Shown here one piece after another: positions 7,178-11,131 of a stretch of DNA of 11,131 nucleotides. Numbering within the stretch: position 1 is the stretch's first letter; each line of letters opens with the position of its first letter. Position numbers and translations under genes: made by a program. Below the pieces are notes generated by a model. It made no database searches. It saw nothing but the letters and a program-made list of their open reading frames with translations, and had not been told where the DNA came from. Source of the stretch: an uncultured Ruminococcus sp. (GTDB lineage Bacteria > Bacillota > Clostridia > Oscillospirales > Acutalibacteraceae); assembly GCA_902773165.1 (NCBI GenBank), contig CACYDO010000352.1, forward strand, positions 1-11,131, in the 5' to 3' direction.

Positions 7178-7291
7178 ATTAATTATTACTTCGGCAACTA
7201 AATAATCGTAAATAAACAAATCTTCGCTTGACCGCAGGCGGTTGCGCCCGAGTTTATTTGTAACGATAGTTACCGCCGCATATTTAATTAT
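7178..7291. repeat. Long imperfect palindrome with nested inner palindrome in the aroK-downstream gap
   Basis: The left arm (about 7178-7217, running through CGGCAACTAAATAATCGTAA to AAATAAAC) is the imperfect reverse complement of the right arm (about 7252-7291, beginning GTTTATTTGTAACGATAGTT and continuing through GCCGC to TAATTA). Shared blocks are AAATAAAC/GTTTATTT, TCG/CGA, AACTA/TAGTT, GGC/GCC and TAATTA. The centre holds a second, perfect inverted repeat, ACCGC-AG-GCGGT (7231-7242). The size and architecture resemble a palindromic dispersed repeat or MITE-like element, but no copy elsewhere could be checked. It ends just before the SD of the membrane gene and could fold in the transcript. 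The rest of the 7159-7413 gap shows no convincing gene. Confidence 0.65.
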
Positions 7292-7413
7292 TTCTTCCTT
7301 TAGCCAACTAACCGGGCTTTTAATGCGAAGCGCTGCGCGCTCCTGCACCCCGACAAAGCTTTACGGAACATTTCGCGATGATCGTAAATCGGATTATTTA
7401 AACATTAATAAAA

Positions 7414-7923
7414 TCACAGCGCGTTGTATATCGACAATATTTTAAGACATACTTTTCGCGGTGATTCCTCAGCGTCTATCACATAATCTGCCGCCCTGTT
7501 GTAAAGCGGTATTCTCTTATTAAGCAGCATTTTTACGGCGCGCTCCTTGTCGTCCTGCTGCAAAAGCGGACGGGTAGAATCATTTTTCAGTCTTGTCAGA
7601 ACGGTTCTTGACGAAACGTTGAGAAGAAAAACAACTCCATTTTTCTTCAAGGCACGCATATTATCCTCATTGAGCAGCGTTCCGCCGCCTGTTGAAATAA
7701 CCGTTCTTTTCAGCTGCGAAAGCTCCGCGCAGACCTCTTTCTCACGGCTGCGGAAATAATCCTCGCCGTATTTTTCGAACATCTCGGAGATCTTCATACC
7801 CTCCTTTTGCTCGATATACGCGTCGGTATCAATAAATCTGGTTCCCATTTTTTCAGACAGCAGCTTGCCTATCGTGCTTTTTCCGCTGCCCATAAAGCCG
7901 CAAAGGATCAGATTTTTTTTCAT
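7414..7923 (-). CDS. aroK: Shikimate kinase
   Basis: A 169-residue P-loop kinase that phosphorylates shikimate at the 3-hydroxyl with ATP. The Walker A motif is GFMGSGKST (9-17). FIDTD (30-34) supplies the shikimate-binding Asp34 and Mg-associated Asp32, FRSRE gives Arg58, and STGGG (77-81) is the shikimate-binding glycine loop. The lid carries RPLL with Arg118, and RIPLYNR gives Arg137. All residues expected of an active enzyme are present and the length is typical (165-175). It starts 13 bases after aroE stops, with AAAGGG as SD, so the two are translated from one message. After its stop comes the long palindromic gap. No convincing intrinsic terminator is visible there, so read-through into the downstream genes is possible. 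Confidence 0.96.
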   Translation of the reverse strand: MKKNLILCGFMGSGKSTIGKLLSEKMGTRFIDTDAYIEQKEGMKISEMFEKYGEDYFRSREKEVCAELSQLKRTVISTGGGTLLNEDNMRALKKNGVVFLLNVSSRTVLTRLKNDSTRPLLQQDDKERAVKMLLNKRIPLYNRAADYVIDAEESPRKVCLKILSIYNAL

Positions 7924-7936
7924 ATCTTCACGCCCT

Positions 7937-8785
7937 TTATTTCTTCAAATTCAGGAAACAATCCTCAGCAAGTTTTTCGATATCCTCCGCATTGAACTGC
8001 GAACCGTTCCATATTGTCTGAGCAGCCGCTGCCTGATAGACAAGCATCGTCATGCCCGTTATAGCCTTAATATCGCGAAGACGAGCTTTTTTTACAAGAA
8101 GCGTTTCGGAAGGATTGTATACCGCGTCAAACACAGCGCCTGAGGCGGAGATAACGTCGTCTCCCACAACACAAGCGTCCGTATTCGGGAACATTCCCAC
8201 GGGAGTTGCATTGATAAAAAGATCGCTTTCGCCGTGAAAATCCTCGGTAACAAAAACAGCCGCAGTACCTTCTCCGAAACGAGAATTCAGTGTTTCCGCA
8301 AACATGATCGCTCCGTCAATCGCTGATCTGCATTCAAGCAAGTTAACCTTGCAGCCCCTGCTTACACATGTATTTGCAAAAACTCTTCCTACTCCGCCGC
8401 AGCCTGCGATAGTAACCGTTTTTCCCATATCTATACCGGCATTTTCAAGAGCCATTGTAAAGCCTATGCCATCTGTCGTATATCCCTTTGAGTGAACAGT
8501 ACCGTCCTCATTCTTTGTAAACTTGATAGTATTGACAGAGCCGTAAAGCTCCGCCGTTTCGTCCAATTCATCAGCAAGGCGCATAACAGCCTGCTTGTGA
8601 GGGATCGTCGCATTAAATCCGTCAAGCTGCGAAAGAGCCGAAGAAAACTCCCCGGCGAGATCCTCGGGCGTGATATCGTAAACTGCATACTCACCTTCAA
8701 CACCTGAAAGCTGCATAAGTCTTGCGTGGATAAACGGTGACAATGTATGACCTATCGGGTGACCGATAACTCCGTATTTTTTCAT
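7937..8785 (-). CDS. aroE: Shikimate dehydrogenase (NADP+)
   Basis: A 282-residue enzyme reducing 3-dehydroshikimate to shikimate. Substrate-binding signatures are IGHPIGHTLSP (7-17), NATIPHK with the catalytic Lys64, SVNTI with Asn85, TDGIGF with the catalytic Asp105, and Gln251 in the YQAAAAQ helix. The cofactor domain has AGCGGVG (127-133) and, after the second strand, ECRS in place of the common NRT motif. It also has INATPVGM (191-198). The start at 8785 is chosen because translation from there begins MKKYGVIGHP, the normal N-terminus, and it has an AGGGGG SD. A longer in-frame start at 8851 would add 22 residues unlike the family and overlap the upstream gene. AroK follows after 13 bases, and the upstream helical-protein gene ends 22 bases before, so all three may share a transcript. 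Confidence 0.96.
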   Translation of the reverse strand: MKKYGVIGHPIGHTLSPFIHARLMQLSGVEGEYAVYDITPEDLAGEFSSALSQLDGFNATIPHKQAVMRLADELDETAELYGSVNTIKFTKNEDGTVHSKGYTTDGIGFTMALENAGIDMGKTVTIAGCGGVGRVFANTCVSRGCKVNLLECRSAIDGAIMFAETLNSRFGEGTAAVFVTEDFHGESDLFINATPVGMFPNTDACVVGDDVISASGAVFDAVYNPSETLLVKKARLRDIKAITGMTMLVYQAAAAQTIWNGSQFNAEDIEKLAEDCFLNLKK

Positions 8786-8807
8786 ATTAAATAACCCCCT
8801 GAATTCA

Positions 8808-9821
8808 TCACAGTGACGCTGCCGCACTTTCAAACAGAGCGATATCGTCATTTATATCCGCCTGAATGCGCGCTGCCTGTTCAGCTATGCTGCGAACCTT
8901 ATTCGGCGCGTCATTCACAGCGTCATCAATTTTTTTCTTAGTCATATCTCCGGTAACATGTTCGGTAGACGTCATAATACCTTCAAGCTGTGCAAGAACG
9001 TAGCCGAACTTTGAAAGAGTATTATCCAGCTCCAGCATACCGGAAGCTATTTTCTCGCCAAGCTTGAAAAATTCGTTATCAAGGCGCACAAGATTCCATG
9101 CTTTTCGGTGAGTATCGTCAAGCTCGCTGCCCGGCATACTGCGGATATCCTCGTAAACGTTCGGATTAGCAAGCTTGTCAGTCAGAAAATCGTTGTGGAT
9201 ATTATCGTAGATCGGAACAAGTCTTTCGTTGTACCGCTTCATTGCGGTCTTGTTCTGAGCTATGACCTTGTCGATCGCTTCGGCTATCTCAATAAGACCT
9301 TTAAAGCGCTCAAGGCTGCTTTCTCTCGAAACGAACAGCGCATATCGCTCTGATTTGTCAAGCTCCGGCGCTATCGGCGCAAGGCAGTACGATGTTGCAT
9401 AGTACAGACCCATCGAGCAAGCCTGAACGGAATACAGATAAGCGTTATTCAGCGATGATTTCAGCTGCTTTGAGAAATAATATATACAGCGGTCGATAAG
9501 CTCGGTTTCCTTTTCATCGAAATCGGAAGCGCCCTGTCCCAGGATATAATTCTGGACAGATCTGACCTGAACCTTAATATTATTTAATATTTCGTCACCA
9601 AAACGAACAACTGTTTCGCCGTTTACACGCGATCTTACCGAAGCACGCATAAGATCATCTTCCATAGAAAGCCACTCGAAATCTATCGACGCAAGCTCTG
9701 TATAAGCCTGATAGAGCTTAAAGCGATTGTCCTTTAGCTCAGACATCGCGATATCCATCACCTCTGCGCCGGTCATTGGCATTTGCTGTTTATTTTTATT
9801 GTTAGACCTGAAAAAAGCCAT
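8808..9821 (-). CDS. Uncharacterised soluble, largely helical protein
   Basis: A 337-residue protein I do not recognise. No signal peptide or membrane segment is visible. Nearly the whole length after a basic, glutamine/asparagine-rich N-terminus (residues 1-15) reads as amphipathic helices. Likely coiled-coil stretches lie around 75-95, 170-210 and 255-335, and the charge pattern is strongly mixed. This architecture suggests a structural, scaffolding or membrane-associated peripheral role, but no catalytic motif supports an enzyme. The SD is excellent (AAGGAGG, 6 bases before the ATG). It lies 81 bases after the putative membrane protein gene and 22 before aroE, so it may be co-transcribed with both. 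There is no evidence that it takes part in the shikimate pathway. Confidence 0.8.
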   Translation of the reverse strand: MAFFRSNNKNKQQMPMTGAEVMDIAMSELKDNRFKLYQAYTELASIDFEWLSMEDDLMRASVRSRVNGETVVRFGDEILNNIKVQVRSVQNYILGQGASDFDEKETELIDRCIYYFSKQLKSSLNNAYLYSVQACSMGLYYATSYCLAPIAPELDKSERYALFVSRESSLERFKGLIEIAEAIDKVIAQNKTAMKRYNERLVPIYDNIHNDFLTDKLANPNVYEDIRSMPGSELDDTHRKAWNLVRLDNEFFKLGEKIASGMLELDNTLSKFGYVLAQLEGIMTSTEHVTGDMTKKKIDDAVNDAPNKVRSIAEQAARIQADINDDIALFESAAASL

Positions 9822-9902
9822 CGCTGCCCTCCTTGTAAAATGTTAAAATAGTGAGATATCAGAATAATAAGACACAAAAAAAGTATATTAAAGCAGCCGC
9901 CG

Positions 9903-10568
9903 TCAATCTGCAAGATATCCGACAGGCATGCTATAGTCTGTAAAATTAATCATAGGATCATCGGGTTTGTAAGTAACCTCGATGATATCCCCCGGATTTA
10001 CCGCGTTAGGATCGTAAACGTAGCATTCCCCGGAATACAGGTTCCCGGTGTCGGGGATCGTAAACTCATAAAACACCTTATAGCGGAATTTACGCACTTC
10101 GAGAGAGGCGGCATTTTGCTCCTCCTCCAGCTTTTCGGGAGATTTGTAAACGACCTCATTGGCGGTATATTTTTCAACAGGAGATATATCTCCCTTTTTG
10201 AGAGTCGGCTTCGTTGTATCGACCTTCTTCTTTTTTCCGTTGATATCTGTGGTATCAAGGTCCTCATTCTTGACGTAACGTTTAAAATAATACGCAACCT
10301 TCTCAACAGAAACGACTGTACCCATAGTGATCTTATATTTTTTATATCGTTCTGTGATATTTTTCGGGCGTTTACTTCTTTTATGCTCCGCAATAAGCAG
10401 CACTATCGCGGTAACGTTAGCCAAAATAATGATACCCGCCAATACGATCGTAAGTATGTTTACCGTTTGCACCACACTGTATGCAGTGCCAGAGGTTTCA
10501 ACGGCCTCAGAAACGGCTTGCCCGAATACAGCCTCATTATCTGTCAATGCATCGAGAAAATACGGCAT
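9903..10568 (-). CDS. Uncharacterised single-pass membrane protein, DUF3592-like extramembrane domain
   Basis: A 221-residue protein with one strong hydrophobic helix (about 35-60), followed by a basic cluster EHKRSKRPK (61-69) that by the positive-inside rule places the C-terminal domain in the cytoplasm. Residues about 78-215 form a beta-rich domain: GTVVSVEKVAYYF (83-95), a lysine-rich linker, then KVFYEFTIPDTG with a YSGECYVYDP segment and a final GDIIEVTYKPDDP. The pattern (GTVVSVE near the start, G..I.V.Y.P.DP at the end) resembles DUF3592 membrane proteins of unknown function, so the name is by analogy. The SD AAGGAG lies 10 bases before the ATG. A perfect consensus promoter lies about 50 bases upstream, so this gene is likely well expressed and is the first of its transcription unit. 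The helical-protein gene follows after 81 bases. Confidence 0.78.
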   Translation of the reverse strand: MPYFLDALTDNEAVFGQAVSEAVETSGTAYSVVQTVNILTIVLAGIIILANVTAIVLLIAEHKRSKRPKNITERYKKYKITMGTVVSVEKVAYYFKRYVKNEDLDTTDINGKKKKVDTTKPTLKKGDISPVEKYTANEVVYKSPEKLEEEQNAASLEVRKFRYKVFYEFTIPDTGNLYSGECYVYDPNAVNPGDIIEVTYKPDDPMINFTDYSMPVGYLAD

Positions 10569-10619
10569 ACGCCTTCATCTCCTTTACGACAAAATAGAAT
10601 TTCCGGAAATCCCCTTTTT

Positions 10620-10648
10620 ATTATACACTTTACGGTTTTTTATGTCAA
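10620..10648 (-). promoter_or_regulatory. Perfect consensus sigma-A promoter upstream of the membrane protein gene
   Basis: On the minus strand the sequence reads TTGACA (10643-10648), a 17-bp spacer, and TATAAT (10620-10625), identical to the consensus at all 12 positions with optimal spacing. The predicted transcript would start near 10612 and give a 5' leader of about 40 bases before the ATG at 10568. As no other clear promoter or terminator is seen before aroE, it may also drive aroE-aroK. Confidence 0.85.
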
Positions 10649-10649
10649 C

Positions 10650-10674
10650 AAAAAATACGCCGGGCGGGCGGCGT
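10650..10674 (-). terminator. GC-rich intrinsic terminator just upstream of the consensus promoter
   Basis: On the minus strand ACGCCG and CGGCGT (10669-10674 with 10657-10662) form a perfect 6-bp stem around a CCCGCC loop, followed by A and six Ts. It would stop transcripts entering from the right. The protein-coding unit that follows has its own promoter starting 2 bases later. What transcript it ends is unclear, because the tRNA already has its own terminator. Confidence 0.7.
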
Positions 10675-10682
10675 GTCGCCGC
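10668..10682 (-). promoter_or_regulatory. Alternative hairpin that competes with the terminator stem
   Basis: On the minus strand GCGGCG, ACA, CGCCGC form a perfect 6-bp hairpin whose second arm (10668-10673) overlaps the first arm of the terminator (10669-10674). The two structures cannot form together, the arrangement expected of an attenuator or antiterminator, though GC-rich coincidence is possible. Confidence 0.45.
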
Positions 10683-10830
10683 TGACTGTTCCGATTTCAC
10701 TTTACTGTAACGGTCAGTTGGTCTCCGCGTTTTGTGGCGACCACTGATATTTTATACTATCCTTGACCGCCACACGAACAAATTACGTACTAATATAAAT
10801 TGCAAACGCGGCAATAAGCTATTGTCAGTC

Positions 10831-10868
10831 AAAAACCTCAGCGGAACTGCAGGCAGCTGACTACTGAG
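10831..10868 (-). terminator. Weak candidate hairpin-plus-T-run
   Basis: CTCAG and CTGAG (10864-10868 with 10837-10841) enclose a second small stem (AGCTG/CAGTT with a 4-base loop) and are followed on the minus strand by G and five Ts. The stem has a large internal loop, so termination would be weak. It has no clear upstream gene to serve. Confidence 0.3.
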
Positions 10869-11010
10869 ATTATACGGAGTATATGGCTTTTATTATGTGT
10901 ATAGATAGATTACCTTCATGTTTATAATTACTTGTTATCACATAAATTTTATTAGATGAAATAAAGTATCTCCTATCACAGCAAGGTAAGTAAGATCTTA
11001 TCACTAAAGC

Positions 11011-11048
11011 AAAAAAACGCCTTCAAAGCATAGCTTCAAAGACGTTTT
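11011..11048 (-). terminator. Strong intrinsic terminator of the tRNA-Tyr transcript
   Basis: On the minus strand two arms of about 15 bases, one containing ACGTCTTTGAAGC and the other GCTTTGAAGGCGT, pair fully if three G-U wobbles are allowed. They are separated by a 3-base loop and end in a run of seven Ts. The stem begins a few bases after the CCA end of the tRNA. Confidence 0.9.
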
Positions 11049-11049
11049 C

Positions 11050-11131
11050 TGGTGGGAGAGGGTGGATTCGAACCACCGAAGCCGAAACAACAGATTTACA
11101 GTCTGCCCCATTTGACCGCTCTGGAACTCTC
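11050..11131 (-). tRNA. tRNA-Tyr (anticodon GTA), 5' end cut by window edge
   Basis: Read on the minus strand, this is a class II tRNA. The anticodon arm GCAGA-CTGTAAA-TCTGT carries GTA, a longer variable region of about 12 bases follows, and then the T arm GGTGG-TTCGAAT-CCACC. The 3' acceptor strand CTCTCCC is followed by A and an encoded CCA. The visible 5' strand is GAGAG, so about two bases (GG expected) lie beyond the window. Other tRNA genes may lie upstream, outside the window. Confidence 0.95.

Larger units (their letters stand above)
10569..11010. other. Gene-free stretch between the tRNA-Tyr terminator and the membrane protein gene
   Basis: No credible coding sequence is present on either strand in about 440 bases. 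It contains a perfect consensus promoter (10620-10648), a GC-rich terminator (10650-10674) overlapping an alternative hairpin (10668-10682), a longer foldable segment (about 10714-10774) with a perfect 7-bp stem (10733-10739 with 10768-10774), and a weaker hairpin with a T run (10831-10868). The right part (10870-11010) is AT-rich and shows nothing recognisable. Confidence 0.7.

Noticed and set aside
7067..7348. A 93-codon open frame on the minus strand across the palindromic gap and into the membrane gene
   Set aside because: It overlaps the start of the membrane protein gene by 92 bases in another frame, has no good ribosome binding site, and its coding potential is the product of the palindromic repeat. 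Similar short frames are often over-annotated in repeats.
8786..8851. A 22-residue N-terminal extension of aroE
   Set aside because: It would overlap the end of the upstream gene, lacks family similarity, and the ATG at 8785 has a good SD and gives the normal shikimate dehydrogenase N-terminus.
9871..9902. Possible terminator (T run) after the single-pass membrane protein gene
   Set aside because: A run of seven Ts is present, but the preceding sequence forms no stable stem next to it.
10893..10919. An 8-codon minus-strand peptide containing two Tyr, considered as an attenuator leader peptide
   Set aside because: It has no convincing ribosome binding site, too few Tyr or Phe codons in a row, and lies far from any aro gene.
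10883..10927. A 14-codon plus-strand frame after GGAG
   Set aside because: The spacing from GGAG to the ATG is only about 3 bases and nothing else supports expression.
10569..11010. T-box, known riboswitch or ANTAR hexaloop pair in the gene-free stretch
   Set aside because: No T-box core or specifier arrangement was recognised. The one 6-base loop tried (AGTAAA) lacks G at position 4. By-eye inspection cannot exclude them.
1..11131. CRISPR array, insertion sequence, prophage or defence genes
   Set aside because: No regularly spaced repeats, transposase, integrase, phage or defence-type protein was seen; the genes are mainly core metabolism.

Overview
The window carries most of an aromatic amino acid biosynthesis cluster from what looks like a low-to-mid GC Firmicute, most likely a Ruminococcus-like member of the Clostridia. 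That placement is inference. It rests on the Gram-positive-type sigma-A promoter and strong Shine-Dalgarno sites, the fused AroQ-type chorismate mutase/prephenate dehydratase, a stand-alone ANTAR protein with a degenerate receiver, and a tRNA-Tyr with an encoded CCA end. No sequence search was possible. Every recognised gene lies on the minus strand, so transcription runs from high to low coordinates.

Layout in the direction of transcription. (1) A tRNA-Tyr (anticodon GTA), lacking about two bases at its 5' end, at the right edge, followed by a strong intrinsic terminator. (2) A gene-free stretch of about 440 bases holding a second GC-rich intrinsic terminator that overlaps an alternative hairpin, other foldable segments, and a perfect consensus sigma-A promoter (TTGACA, 17 bp, TATAAT). 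(3) Two uncharacterised genes: a one-helix membrane protein resembling DUF3592-type proteins, and a soluble all-helical protein. (4) aroE and aroK. (5) A 255-bp gap dominated by a long imperfect palindrome, then a polytopic GT-C-like glycosyltransferase. (6) A hairpin and a plausible internal promoter, then a tightly packed block tyrA-aroA-aroC-pheA with gaps of 12 to 16 bases. (7) An ANTAR protein with a non-phosphorylatable pseudo-receiver, preceded by a 13-bp tandem repeat, and then the start of a lipid (diacylglycerol-type) kinase that runs off the left edge.

Together the genes cover 3-dehydroshikimate to shikimate (AroE), shikimate 3-phosphate (AroK), EPSP (AroA) and chorismate (AroC). 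They then cover the branch to phenylpyruvate (PheA) and to 4-hydroxyphenylpyruvate (TyrA). The first steps (DAHP synthase, aroB, dehydroquinase) and the final transaminase are not in the window. Phenylalanine control is probably exerted on PheA through its ACT domain; TyrA has no such domain.

Most of the window is ordinary central metabolism. The points worth a second look are the pseudo-receiver ANTAR protein attached to the aro genes, the palindrome-flanked membrane glycosyltransferase that interrupts the cluster, the 13-bp tandem repeat between pheA and the ANTAR gene, the possible structured RNA next to the consensus promoter, and the unknown membrane/helical protein pair at the head of the cluster.
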